From: Lentzea kentuckyensis | GTDB lineage: Bacteria > Actinomycetota > Actinomycetes > Mycobacteriales > Pseudonocardiaceae | Length of the DNA: 64,000 nt | NCBI RefSeq assembly: GCF_002150765.1 | Contig: NZ_MUYM01000005.1 | Coordinates: 111,030 to 175,029, forward strand | Reading direction: 5' to 3' | Shown: positions 34,511 to 42,075 of the stretch, in pieces | How positions within the stretch are numbered: the first letter of the stretch is position 1 | Layout of the letters: each line of letters starts with the position of its first letter | The notes under the pieces: model-generated | The model's input: only the letters and a program-made list of their open reading frames with translations | What the model was told of the DNA's origin: nothing | Databases searched by the model: none | Made by a program: the position numbers and the translations under genes

Positions 34511-35393
34511 TCTGGTGCTGGCACTGGACTTCGGCGGCACCAAGATCGCCGCTGCCCTCGTGGACCCGTCCGGCGCCGTGGTGCGCTCCTCGCGAGTGCC
34601 CACGCCTGCTGTTGATCCGTGGGACGCCGTCGTGTCGGTGGTGTCCGCGGTGGTCCAGGGCGACGCGGTCTCGGGCGTGGGCATCGCCTCCGCCGGCCCG
34701 GTCGACACCGTGCACGGCACCGTGTCGCCGATCAACGTGCCCTCGTGGGACGCCTTCCCGCTGCGCTCCGCCGTCTCGTCGTTGTTCCCCGGCGTGCCGG
34801 TCGAACTGGCCGGGGACGGCGTCTGCATGGCGCTGGGCGAACACTGGCGCGGCGCGGGCCAGGGCAGCAGGTTCATGGTCGGCTTGGTCGTGTCCACCGG
34901 TGTCGGCGGCGGGCTGGTGCTGGACGGGCGGGCGTTCGGCGGGCGCACGGGCAACGCCGGGCACATCGGCCACATCGTCGTGGAACCCGACGGCGACCCC
35001 TGCACGTGCGGCGGCCGCGGGTGTGTGGAGACCGTCGCGGGTGGCCCGCGGATGGTGGCCTGGGCACGGCGTGCCGGCTGGCAGGCGCCGGACCACGCCG
35101 ACGCCGCCCTGCTGGCCGCCGCGGCGCTATCCGGCGAGGAGATCCCGCTGGAGGCCTTCGAACGCGCTGGGCAGGCGGTGGGCATGGCGATCGCCGGGGC
35201 CGCCGCGGTGTGCGACCTGGAGCTGGCGGTCATCGGCGGCGGGGTGGCGCAGGCCGGGGAGCTGCTGTTCGAGCCGGTGCGGCGGGCTTTGAAGACCTAT
35301 GCCGGGTTGTCGTACCTGGCGGGGTTGGAGGTTCGGGCGGCGGAGCTGGGTGGCGAGGCCGGGCTGGTGGGGGCGGCGGCGCTGGTGCGCTGA
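34503..35393 (+). CDS. ROK family sugar kinase
   Basis: A 296-residue kinase. It has the N-terminal phosphate motif LDFGGTKIAAALV, GNAGHIGHI and the zinc-binding CTCGGRGCVE, which marks ROK glucokinases and N-acetylmannosamine or other hexose kinases. There is no DNA-binding domain, so it is an enzyme rather than a ROK repressor. The GTG at 34503 overlaps the end of the GH38-like gene by 8 bases, which ties the two in one operon. Substrate is unresolved. Confidence 0.86.
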   Translation: MTDLVLALDFGGTKIAAALVDPSGAVVRSSRVPTPAVDPWDAVVSVVSAVVQGDAVSGVGIASAGPVDTVHGTVSPINVPSWDAFPLRSAVSSLFPGVPVELAGDGVCMALGEHWRGAGQGSRFMVGLVVSTGVGGGLVLDGRAFGGRTGNAGHIGHIVVEPDGDPCTCGGRGCVETVAGGPRMVAWARRAGWQAPDHADAALLAAAALSGEEIPLEAFERAGQAVGMAIAGAAAVCDLELAVIGGGVAQAGELLFEPVRRALKTYAGLSYLAGLEVRAAELGGEAGLVGAAALVR

Positions 35394-35534
35394 GCACGCT
35401 GACGCAGGCGTCCCCTTCGGTTTCGGGTCCCCCGCGACCCAACGTACCGAGTAGGTCTGACAGTCCGGGCGGCCTGACAGTCCGAGTGGGTCCGGCATCC
35501 TGAGCAGGTCCAACAGGCTGAGTGGGTCCCTCAG

Positions 35535-35708
35535 TCCGGCAGTCCCTCAGTCCGGCAGGCCGGCAGTCCCTCAGTCCGGAGTCCCGCAGTCCGGCAGTCC
35601 CGCAGGCCGGCAGTCCCGCAGGCCGGCAGTCCCGCAGGCCGGCAGTCCCGCAGGCCGGCAGTCCCTCAGTCCGGCAGTCCCGCAGCCCCGCAGGCCGCAT
35701 TCCCGCAG
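35535..35708. repeat. 16-bp tandem repeat (minisatellite)
   Basis: The unit (G/T)CCGGCAGTCCC(G/T)CAG is repeated. Eight complete or near-complete 16-bp copies start at 35535, 35559, 35590, 35606, 35622, 35638, 35654 and 35670. There are 15-bp variants at 35575 and 35694 and 8-bp partial copies at 35551 and 35686. Copies 35606-35653 are identical. It lies between the 3' ends of the ROK kinase (35393) and PxpA (35732). The gap 35394-35534 holds looser GCGGCCTGACAGTCCG-like relatives. Sixteen is not a multiple of three, and no gene is supported across it. Confidence 0.9.
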
Positions 35709-35731
35709 GCCGAGCGCGTCCGGCGGTTTCC

Positions 35732-36511
35732 TCAGACCGCCTGGCGGGTGTGGCGCAGCGGGGACTCCACCCGCGCCACCGTCACGCCCGCCGACTCCAG
35801 GGCCGCGCGGACCGTCCGGGCGATCTCCACGGCGTTCGGGGTGTCGCCGTGCACGCAGATGGAGTCGGCGGCGATCCGGACCGGCCGTCCGGAGACGCTG
35901 CGCACCCAGCCCTCGGTGGCGAGTTGCACGCAGCGGGCGGCGATCTCCGCCGGGTCGCGCAGGACCGCGCCCGGTTCGCCGCGCGGGACCAAGGTGCCGG
36001 CGGCCGTGTAAGCGCGGTCGGCGAAGGCCTCGTGCCACACGCGCAGGCCGGCTACCGAGGCTCGCTTCAGCCAGACGGCGCCCGGTGGGCCCAGGACGGC
36101 CAGTGCCGGGTCGAACAGTCGGATGGCGTCCACCACGGCGTCGGCCTGGGCCTCGTGCCGGAACAGTGCGTTGTAGAGCGCGCCGTGTGGCTTCACGTAG
36201 GAGACGCGGGTTCCGGCTGCGCGTGCGAAGGCCGCCAGCGCGCCCAGTTGTGCCAGCACCTCGTTGGTCAGGGTGTCCGGGGCGACGTCGATGAAGCGGC
36301 GGCCGAACCCCGCCAGGTCGCGGTAGCCGACGTGCGCGCCCACCGCTACGCCGGCCGCGGCCGCCAGCGCGCACACCTCGCGCATGGTGTCGGCGTCGCC
36401 CGCGTGATAGCCGCACGCGACGTTTGCGCTGGTCACGAGGGACAGGAGCGCGCGGTCGTCGCCCAAGGTCCAGTGGCCGAAGCCCTCTCCGAGGTCTGCG
36501 TTCAGGTCCAT
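35732..36511 (-). CDS. pxpA: 5-oxoprolinase subunit A (LamB/YcsF family)
   Basis: A 259-residue enzyme. It begins MDLNADLGEGFGHW and contains ANVACGYHAGDADTM, GAHVGYRDLAGFGRR and YVKPHGALYN, the family's conserved blocks. With PxpB and PxpC it opens 5-oxoproline to glutamate using ATP. Neither partner gene is adjacent here, so they must be elsewhere or the protein acts differently. It is divergent from the GntR gene, with AACGAT half-sites between. Its 3' end borders the 16-bp tandem repeat. Confidence 0.88.
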   Translation of the reverse strand: MDLNADLGEGFGHWTLGDDRALLSLVTSANVACGYHAGDADTMREVCALAAAAGVAVGAHVGYRDLAGFGRRFIDVAPDTLTNEVLAQLGALAAFARAAGTRVSYVKPHGALYNALFRHEAQADAVVDAIRLFDPALAVLGPPGAVWLKRASVAGLRVWHEAFADRAYTAAGTLVPRGEPGAVLRDPAEIAARCVQLATEGWVRSVSGRPVRIAADSICVHGDTPNAVEIARTVRAALESAGVTVARVESPLRHTRQAV

Positions 36512-36540
36512 GGCCGTCCTCCAACGCGCTGGTTTGTTGG

Positions 36541-36585
36541 ATCGTTGGATTGTTGAACGATTCTACGATAGTGCAATGGAACGAT
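36541..36585. promoter_or_regulatory. Repeated ATCGTT/AACGAT half-sites between pxpA and gntR
   Basis: ATCGTT (36541-36546) and AACGAT (36556-36561) form a dyad, and a second AACGAT lies at 36580-36585. They fill the AT-rich 94-base gap between the divergent pxpA and GntR starts. FCD-type GntR proteins bind such dyads; that the adjacent regulator does so is inference. Confidence 0.6.
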
Positions 36586-36605
36586 CCTGCAAATAGACTT
36601 GGCAG

Positions 36606-37292
36606 GTGACCGAGACGTGGGTGTCGACGCTGGCTCAGGGCAAGGCCGACCTGGAGCGCGCGAGCACCGCGCAGAAGGTCGCGGACATGTTGCGCGAGCG
36701 GGTCCTCGACGGTGAGCTCGCGCCCGGCCTCAGGCTCAGCGAGGAGGCGATCGGCGGGGCGCTCGGGGTCAGCCGCAACACGCTGCGGGAAGCGTTCCGG
36801 CTGCTCACCCGCGACCGGCTGCTGGTGCACGAGCACAGCCGCGGTGTCTTCGTGCGCAGGCCCAGCGCCGACGACGTGCGCGACCTCTACGCCGCGCGGC
36901 GCGTGATCGAGTGCGGTGCCCTGCGGCTGTGGAACAGCGTCACCGAGGCGCAGCGCGAGGCTCTGCGGGCGCCGGTCCGGCAGGCGGTCGCCAGGGCCGA
37001 GAAGAACGACTGGACGAGGGCCGGCCAGGCGAACATCCAGTTCCACCGCGCCATCGTCGGGCTCGCGGGCAGTGCGCGGCTGAGCGAGGAGTGCGACCGG
37101 CTGTTCGCCGAGCTCATGCTCGCCTTCCGGGTGGCGCAGGAGATCAACGACTTCTACCAGACGTACGTGCCGTGGAATCGTCAGATCGTTGAACTGTTGA
37201 ACAACGGCGAGATCGACCGGGCCGGGATCCAGCTCCTCGAGTACCTCGACGCCGCCGAACAGGATCTTGTCGGCCGTCTGTCGGCCGATTAG
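36606..37292 (+). CDS. GntR family regulator (FadR subfamily, FCD domain)
   Basis: A 228-residue regulator. The winged helix (residues ~20-88; LRERVLDGELAPGLRLSEEA, then LGVSRNTLREAFRLL) is followed by a helical FCD domain with the metal-binding type histidine in IQFHRAIVGLAG. FCD ligands are usually small organic acids. It stands between divergent pxpA and the downstream DUF3311/symporter pair, all of which it may control. The start is the GTG at 36606. The gap to the next gene is 105 bases and contains no obvious terminator. Confidence 0.87.
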   Translation: MTETWVSTLAQGKADLERASTAQKVADMLRERVLDGELAPGLRLSEEAIGGALGVSRNTLREAFRLLTRDRLLVHEHSRGVFVRRPSADDVRDLYAARRVIECGALRLWNSVTEAQREALRAPVRQAVARAEKNDWTRAGQANIQFHRAIVGLAGSARLSEECDRLFAELMLAFRVAQEINDFYQTYVPWNRQIVELLNNGEIDRAGIQLLEYLDAAEQDLVGRLSAD

Positions 37293-37397
37293 TCCAAAGA
37301 GAACGTTAAGCCGAATGCAACGATTCCGATCTCCAGGCTGACGGCACGTCTCATCAGGCCTAACATCCGCGCAACACCGCGTACACGGAGGGCCACC

Positions 37398-37664
37398 ATG
37401 CCGTCGGATCACAAGACCGGCTTGCGCTGGAGCAACTGGAACCTGCTGCTGATACTTCCGCTGCTCATGCTCATCACGCCGTGGTTCAACCAGGACGAGC
37501 CCCGCGTCTTCGGGCTGCCGTTCTTCTACTGGTACCAGTTCGCGTTCGTGCCGCTCGGCGTCCTGTGCGTAGGCCTGGTCTACGTCAAGACCAAGGACAA
37601 GCCGGTGGTCACCGGCAAGCCGGACAACCTCGGCGTCGACGACCTGGACGAGGGAGCGAAGTGA
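37398..37664 (+). CDS. DUF3311 small membrane protein
   Basis: An 88-residue protein with two membrane segments (LLLILPLLMLITPWF and FYWYQFAFVPLGVLCVGLVYV) and an acidic tail. This family is the constant small partner of actinobacterial sodium:solute symporters. Here it overlaps the symporter start by TGATG. A GGAGGG ribosome site precedes the ATG. Its role is probably assembly or regulation of the transporter, inferred from the pairing. Confidence 0.85.
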   Translation: MPSDHKTGLRWSNWNLLLILPLLMLITPWFNQDEPRVFGLPFFYWYQFAFVPLGVLCVGLVYVKTKDKPVVTGKPDNLGVDDLDEGAK

Positions 37665-39298
37665 TGCAGTGGACTGAGCTGATCGTTTTCAGCGTCCTCT
37701 TCCTGCTCGTCACGGTCATGGGCTTCGTGGCTGCGCGGTGGCAGAAGGGCGAGACCCTCGACCACCTCGACGAGTGGGGCCTGGGCGGCCGCAAGTTCGG
37801 CAGCTGGATCACGTGGTTCCTGGTCGGTGGCGACCTCTACACCGCGTACACGTTCGTGGCGGTGCCGGCGCTGATGTTCGGCGCGGGCGCGACCGGGTTC
37901 TTCGCGTTGCCGTACACGGTGATCCTCTACCCGATCGTCTTCCTGCCGCTGGTGCGGATGTGGTCGGTCAGCCGCGTGCACGGTTACGTGACGCCCGCCG
38001 ACTTCGTGAAGGGCCGCTACGGCTCGCACTGGCTGGCGCTGCTGATCGCCATCACCGGCATCGTCGCGACCATGCCGTACATCGCCCTGCAGCTCGTCGG
38101 TCTCGAAGCGGTGCTGCGCAGCATGGGCCTCAACGGCAGCGGCATCCTCGGTCACCTGCCGCTGTTCGTCGCGTTCGTGATCCTCGCGCTCTACACCTAC
38201 CAGTCGGGTCTGCGGGCGCCGGCGCTGATCGCGTTCGTCAAGGACATCCTGATCTACATCGTCATCCTGGTGGCGATCGTCTACCTTCCGGCGAAGTTCG
38301 GCGGCTGGGGCGAGATCTTCAACGACGCGCAGGCCAAGTTCGACGCCACGCCGGCGAAGACCGACGGCATCCTGCTCAACAGCAACAACCAGCTGCAGTA
38401 CGCGACGCTGGCTCTCGGATCGGCGCTCGCGCTGTTCATCTACCCGCACTCGCTGACCGGCATCCTGGCGAGCCGCGGCCGCAACGTCATCAAGCGCAAC
38501 ATGGTGGCGTTGCCGGCGTACTCGCTGGTGCTGGGCCTGCTGGCGCTGCTCGGCTACGTCGCGATCAGCGCGGGCACCAAGCCGATCGTCAACCAGGCGA
38601 CCGGCCGTCCCGACACCAACACGATCGTGCCGGAGCTCTTCGGCGCGAACTTCCCGTCGTGGTTCGCGGGCATCGCGTTCGCGGCCATCGGCATCGGCGC
38701 GCTGGTGCCGGCGGCGATCATGTCGATCGCGGCGGCGAACCTGTGGACGCGCAACGTCTACAAGGAGTACATCCACAAGCACGCCACCCCGGCGCAGGAG
38801 GCCAAGCAGGCCAAGCTCGCGTCGCTGGTCGTGAAGTTCGGCGCGGTGGCGTTCATCGTGTTCGTCGACCCGCAGTTCTCCATCGACCTGCAGCTCATCG
38901 GCGGCGTGATGATCCTGCAGACGCTGCCGGCGGTCGCGATCGCGCTCTACACCCGCTGGTTCCACGTCTACGGCCTGGTCGCGGGCTGGATCGCGGGCAT
39001 GGGCTACGGCATGTGGCTGCTCTACAACATCGGCAACCCGGCCATCAACAAGGCGCACTTCGCCGGCTCGGCGCTGCCGCTGGGCAAGCTGTCGATCTTC
39101 GGCTGGCACCCGTTCGGCCAGTCGGCGATGACGATCTACGTCGGCATCGTCGCGCTGGCGGTCAACCTGCTGGTCGCGGTGATCGTCACGCTGATCGCCA
39201 AGAAGGCCAAGGTCTTCAACGGCACCGACCAGACCGATCCGTCGGACTACCACGTCGACGAGGACAGCCCTCGGGTCAAGCCGGTGGCCGCCCACTGA
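37664..39298 (+). CDS. Sodium:solute symporter (SSS family)
   Basis: A 544-residue transporter with about 13 membrane segments and the SSS core. The family G-rich signature lies around FGAGATGFFALPYTVILYP. A long periplasmic loop near residues 220-250 is followed by LALGSALALFIYPHSLTGIL. Relatives paired with DUF3311 carry monocarboxylates such as pyruvate, lactate or acetate. With PxpA and a GntR upstream, an organic acid or 5-oxoproline substrate is conceivable but unproven. A good terminator follows. Confidence 0.88.
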   Translation: MQWTELIVFSVLFLLVTVMGFVAARWQKGETLDHLDEWGLGGRKFGSWITWFLVGGDLYTAYTFVAVPALMFGAGATGFFALPYTVILYPIVFLPLVRMWSVSRVHGYVTPADFVKGRYGSHWLALLIAITGIVATMPYIALQLVGLEAVLRSMGLNGSGILGHLPLFVAFVILALYTYQSGLRAPALIAFVKDILIYIVILVAIVYLPAKFGGWGEIFNDAQAKFDATPAKTDGILLNSNNQLQYATLALGSALALFIYPHSLTGILASRGRNVIKRNMVALPAYSLVLGLLALLGYVAISAGTKPIVNQATGRPDTNTIVPELFGANFPSWFAGIAFAAIGIGALVPAAIMSIAAANLWTRNVYKEYIHKHATPAQEAKQAKLASLVVKFGAVAFIVFVDPQFSIDLQLIGGVMILQTLPAVAIALYTRWFHVYGLVAGWIAGMGYGMWLLYNIGNPAINKAHFAGSALPLGKLSIFGWHPFGQSAMTIYVGIVALAVNLLVAVIVTLIAKKAKVFNGTDQTDPSDYHVDEDSPRVKPVAAH

Positions 39299-39318
39299 GA
39301 CGCGAGAGTTAACGCCAG

Positions 39319-39348
39319 GGGCCACCCGTCGGTTTCGGCGGGTGGCCC
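39319..39348 (+). terminator. Terminator of the symporter operon
   Basis: GGGCCACCCG (39319-39328) pairs perfectly with CGGGTGGCCC (39339-39348) around a 10-nt loop. AACGC before and TTTGCGTT after extend the pairing. It lies 20 bases past the symporter stop and is followed by a short T-run. Confidence 0.8.
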
Positions 39349-39369
39349 TTTGCGTTAGAGATCAGTGAC

Positions 39370-40620
39370 GTGAAAACCATCGCCGGACTCGTCGGACTGA
39401 CCGCACTCGCTCTAGTCGTCGTCGCCCCTGGCACCGCGCAGGCACAGGACGCGACCTGCTACGACGCCACCGCCCCGCTGACCGTCGAGGAACAGCGGCT
39501 CGACGACACGCTCGTGACGGGCGGCCCGGCCGTCGGCCCCGCGCTCGTGCGGCTCGCCGGATTCGACGGCCGCGTCACCGACTTCACCGCCAGGCTCTGC
39601 CACCAGGCCGGGGCCAAACAGGCCCAGCAGTTCGTGGAACACGAGGGCAACGCGCTGTGGAAGGCCGCCGTCGCCCGCGCCCAGAGCACAACACCCCAGG
39701 CCCACGACGCCTACGACGACCGGCCGCTGTACTGGGCACGCCTGCAGCTCACCTCCGCGCTGCGCCAGTGGAAGCCGCGTTTCTCCTTGCCCGTCAACGA
39801 GCGCACGAAGCTGATCCAGCGGTTCGACTGGGCCTCGCGAGGACTGAGCGACTCGGCGTTCCCGGCGAGGCCTGGCGTGCGGCGGATCGCCGTGACCGGG
39901 TTCGACCCGTTCCAGCTCACCGGCGTGAACGTGCGGCGCGCCAACCCCGCCGGTGCGGCGGCGTTGCAGCTCGACGGCCGCGAGATCTCCACGCCGAACG
40001 GCAAGGTCGTGCTGCAGGCCGCGGTGCTGCCGGTGCTGTGGGGCGGGTTCGACGAGGGGATCGTCGAGCAGTTCTACGGAAACGCGCTGGCGCAGAAGCC
40101 CGACGCGTTCGTGACGATCAGCCAGGGCCGGCCTGGCCGTTTCGACGTCGAGCGGTGGGCGGCGCGCTGGCGCGGTGGCTTCGCGGACAACAACAACGTC
40201 AGCTCCTACGGCAGCGTCCCGAACGCCGCGGGCTGGCCGCAGCCGGCGAACGAGTTCATCGAGACCTCACTGCCGTTCCAGAAGATGATCGACGCGGGCA
40301 CCGGGCCGTTCACCGTGAACTTCAACCGGAGCTTCTGCGAGTGGGTCGTCGTGGGTTCCCAGCAGTCGTGCCGCACGGACGAGCCGACTCCTGGCAGGGT
40401 CGCGGCTTCCGGTGGCGGTGGTGACTACCTCTCCAACGAGAGCATGTACCGGGCGAACCGGCTGCGAATCGGTTACGCCGCAACGAATGTCCTGGGTGGA
40501 CACCTGCACACGCCGGTGCTCGGCCAGCCCGCCGACCCGGCCGCGTTGACCGACGCGGCCTTCGAAAAGCAGCGTCGGGACATCGCCGATCAGGTCAAGG
40601 CCCTAGTCTCTGTGGTGTGA
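39370..40620 (+). CDS. Secreted pyroglutamyl-peptidase-like protein
   Basis: A 416-residue exported protein. The signal peptide (MKTIAGLVGLTALALVVVAP) is cut near AQA-QDA. About 140 residues of unassigned helical sequence precede a C15-like domain (VTGFDPFQLTGVNVRRANPA, matching the GFEPF start of pyrrolidone-carboxylate peptidases). A cysteine in NRSFCEWVV and a histidine in LGGHLHTPV could serve as catalytic residues. Normal C15 enzymes are 200-220 residues and cytosolic, so this longer exported form is unusual. It overlaps the septum-formation gene by 4 bases. The GTG start is at 39370. Confidence 0.7.
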   Translation: MKTIAGLVGLTALALVVVAPGTAQAQDATCYDATAPLTVEEQRLDDTLVTGGPAVGPALVRLAGFDGRVTDFTARLCHQAGAKQAQQFVEHEGNALWKAAVARAQSTTPQAHDAYDDRPLYWARLQLTSALRQWKPRFSLPVNERTKLIQRFDWASRGLSDSAFPARPGVRRIAVTGFDPFQLTGVNVRRANPAGAAALQLDGREISTPNGKVVLQAAVLPVLWGGFDEGIVEQFYGNALAQKPDAFVTISQGRPGRFDVERWAARWRGGFADNNNVSSYGSVPNAAGWPQPANEFIETSLPFQKMIDAGTGPFTVNFNRSFCEWVVVGSQQSCRTDEPTPGRVAASGGGGDYLSNESMYRANRLRIGYAATNVLGGHLHTPVLGQPADPAALTDAAFEKQRRDIADQVKALVSVV

Positions 40621-41462
40621 CTCGTGTGCGGCTGGCGGTGGCGATCGTCCTGAGCTCGTGGGCGCTGTCCGCGTGCGCGATCCAGGTTGGCGGACAAGCG
40701 GTTCCCGGACCGCTGCCGTCCACCGCCTCCGCCTCCGCACCCACGCTGCCGAAAGCCGGGCAGTGCATGAACGCCTACGAGCTGACGGCGCTGCAGTGCA
40801 CCGACTCGCACGAGGCCGAGGTCATGAACGTCGGTGAGCTCACCGGCCTGCCGACGGTCTACCCGGACAGCCAGGTGCTGCGCAAAGCCGCGCTGCCGCC
40901 GTGCCGCCAGGCGCTCACCGAGTACCTGGGCAGCGGCGACGCGGACGCGACCCGCCTGCGGGTCTGGGCGTTCTGGCCGAACGAGCAGGGCTGGAAGGAC
41001 GGCCAGCGCTGGCGGCTGTGCACCGTCGTGGAGGTCAGTCCCGACGAGAAACCGCTGGCGCGCAAGGGTTCCGTGAAGGGAATCCTCGGCGCCAACGGCT
41101 TCACGACGTTCCAGAACTGCACCCAGGGCTCGCCGTCCAAGGACCAGGAAATAAAGATCATCGCGTGCAACTCCGCCGCGCACCTGGCCGAAGCCGTGCC
41201 CGCCGGTGTGGTGTCGCTCGGCAAGTCGACCGACCCCGCTCCGTCCACCGAGCAGATGAACACCATCGCCAAGGCGAAATGCACCAAGGCCGTGCACGAC
41301 TACCTGGGTTCGTCCAAGCGCGCCGACGTGTTCCCCTCGTGGCGGAACCCCGGCTCCCAGGCCTGGTCAGAGGGTTGGACCAACGCGGTCTGCTACGCCG
41401 AGGCCAACAAGGCCTTCAACGGCACTCTCTTCGGCATCCGCGACAACCCGCTCCCGAACTGA
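40617..41462 (+). CDS. Septum-formation family lipoprotein
   Basis: A 281-residue lipoprotein. The lipobox is ALSAC, ten residues after a typical signal helix. It then has two similar cysteine-containing halves of the actinobacterial septum-formation domain. Each includes a GQCMNAYELTALQCTDSHEAEV-like or CTQGSPSKDQEIKIIACNSAAH segment followed by a C-and-W-rich piece (WRLCTVVEV, WTNAVCYAE). The family is named for a link to cell division, but its biochemical role is not established. It is translationally coupled to the upstream gene. Confidence 0.75.
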   Translation: MTRVRLAVAIVLSSWALSACAIQVGGQAVPGPLPSTASASAPTLPKAGQCMNAYELTALQCTDSHEAEVMNVGELTGLPTVYPDSQVLRKAALPPCRQALTEYLGSGDADATRLRVWAFWPNEQGWKDGQRWRLCTVVEVSPDEKPLARKGSVKGILGANGFTTFQNCTQGSPSKDQEIKIIACNSAAHLAEAVPAGVVSLGKSTDPAPSTEQMNTIAKAKCTKAVHDYLGSSKRADVFPSWRNPGSQAWSEGWTNAVCYAEANKAFNGTLFGIRDNPLPN

Positions 41463-41531
41463 GTTCGCGACCACGACCATCAGCACGGCGGCCAGGGACA
41501 GCACCAGCATCGCGATTCCTGCGATCCCCAC
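41367..41531 (-). CDS. Possible 54-aa single-pass membrane peptide
   Basis: A short frame that starts at a GTG with GGGAGG eight bases upstream. It encodes a strong hydrophobic helix (MGIAGIAMLVLSLAAVLMVVV) and then a charged tail. The last two thirds run antisense to the 3' end of the septum-formation gene, so the tail may simply be a shadow. Only the ribosome site and the clean hydrophobic segment support it. Confidence 0.3.
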   Translation of the reverse strand: MGIAGIAMLVLSLAAVLMVVVANSVRERVVADAEESAVEGLVGLGVADRVGPTL

Positions 41532-41662
41532 GGCACACCTCCCTTTCCGCCCTCGGTGACGATCTTTGTGATCGCCATCACATACCTAAGACGTTCCCAG
41601 AAGGGGCCAGGTTCATTCCTGGAGCAAGACCATTTTCGACACCTGCGGAGAAGTCCCCAGGG

Positions 41663-41715
41663 CTGTCCACAGCTATCCACAACATGTGCACAGAGCCGTC
41701 CACACCTGTGGACAA
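41663..41715. other. Cluster of DnaA-box-like sites
   Basis: Nine-mers close to the actinobacterial DnaA box TTGTCCACA lie at 41663-41671 (CTGTCCACA), 41673-41681 (CTATCCACA) and 41696-41704 (CCGTCCACA). A perfect inverted copy lies at 41707-41715 (TGTGGACAA). They sit in a 286-base gap between genes, with no dnaA, dnaN or gyrB nearby, so this is not the chromosome origin. It may be a DnaA-titrating or regulatory locus. Confidence 0.6.
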
Positions 41716-41748
41716 CTTCGTCTCAAATGGACGTTGAGCTGCACTGAT

Positions 41749-41961
41749 TCAGAGGAAATTGCTGCACAGGACCACACCGGCCGCGATGCCGATGGCTAAA
41801 CCGAGGACGAACACGAGCGGGTAGCGCCACCACGGCGTGCGGGCCGGCGGGGCGGGCGGCACCGGGTAGTAGCGCACGATGCCCGTGGTCGGGCCGACCT
41901 CCACATCGCGCTTCGAGCCGTCGAAGTTCAGTCCGCCGAGGAAGTCCTCGTCCTGCGTCAC
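41749..41961 (-). CDS. Small single-pass membrane protein, 70 aa
   Basis: A cytosolic acidic start (MTQDEDFLGGLNFDGSKRD), a proline-rich stretch (YYPVPPAPPARTPWW) and one membrane helix (YPLVFVLGLAIGIAAGVVL) ending CSNFL. I recognise no family. The GTG at 41961 fits the protein start; an earlier in-frame GTG at 41979 is possible. The gene faces the DnaA-box cluster with its 3' end and is followed by no obvious terminator. Confidence 0.55.
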   Translation of the reverse strand: MTQDEDFLGGLNFDGSKRDVEVGPTTGIVRYYPVPPAPPARTPWWRYPLVFVLGLAIGIAAGVVLCSNFL

Positions 41962-42016
41962 ACGACAGTGATACCCCACCCAAGTGACCCAGTCACTCCC
42001 CGCACCTGCTTGAAAT

Positions 42017-42067
42017 GCACGCGGGGACCCTACGTACCTTTTGAGAGTACGTAGGGTCCCCGCGTGC
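42017..42067 (-). terminator. 20-bp-arm hairpin after pckG (dispersed CACGCGGGG palindrome, copy B)
   Basis: GCACGCGGGGACCCTACGTA (42017-42036) is a perfect inverted copy of 42048-42067 around an 11-nt loop. It begins nine bases past the PEP carboxykinase stop, in the right place for a terminator. Its outer CACGCGGGG/CCCCGCGTG core is the same as in the elements at 5259-5311 and 63945-64000. Confidence 0.8.
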
Positions 42068-42075
42068 CGTCAGGG

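Noticed and set aside
35535..35708. CRISPR array
   Set aside because: The repeats are contiguous 16-mers without spacers and no cas genes are near, so it is a tandem repeat.
35571..37412. Long open frame on the minus strand spanning the tandem repeat and the GntR gene
   Set aside because: It crosses two well-supported genes, and its 3' part is only the translated 16-bp repeat.
37580..39325. A 581-codon open frame on the minus strand
   Set aside because: It is antisense to the sodium:solute symporter and has Arg/Asp/His-rich nonsense composition.
41663..41715. Chromosomal replication origin
   Set aside because: Only four boxes are present, and dnaA, dnaN, recF, gyrB and rpmH are absent from the neighbourhood.
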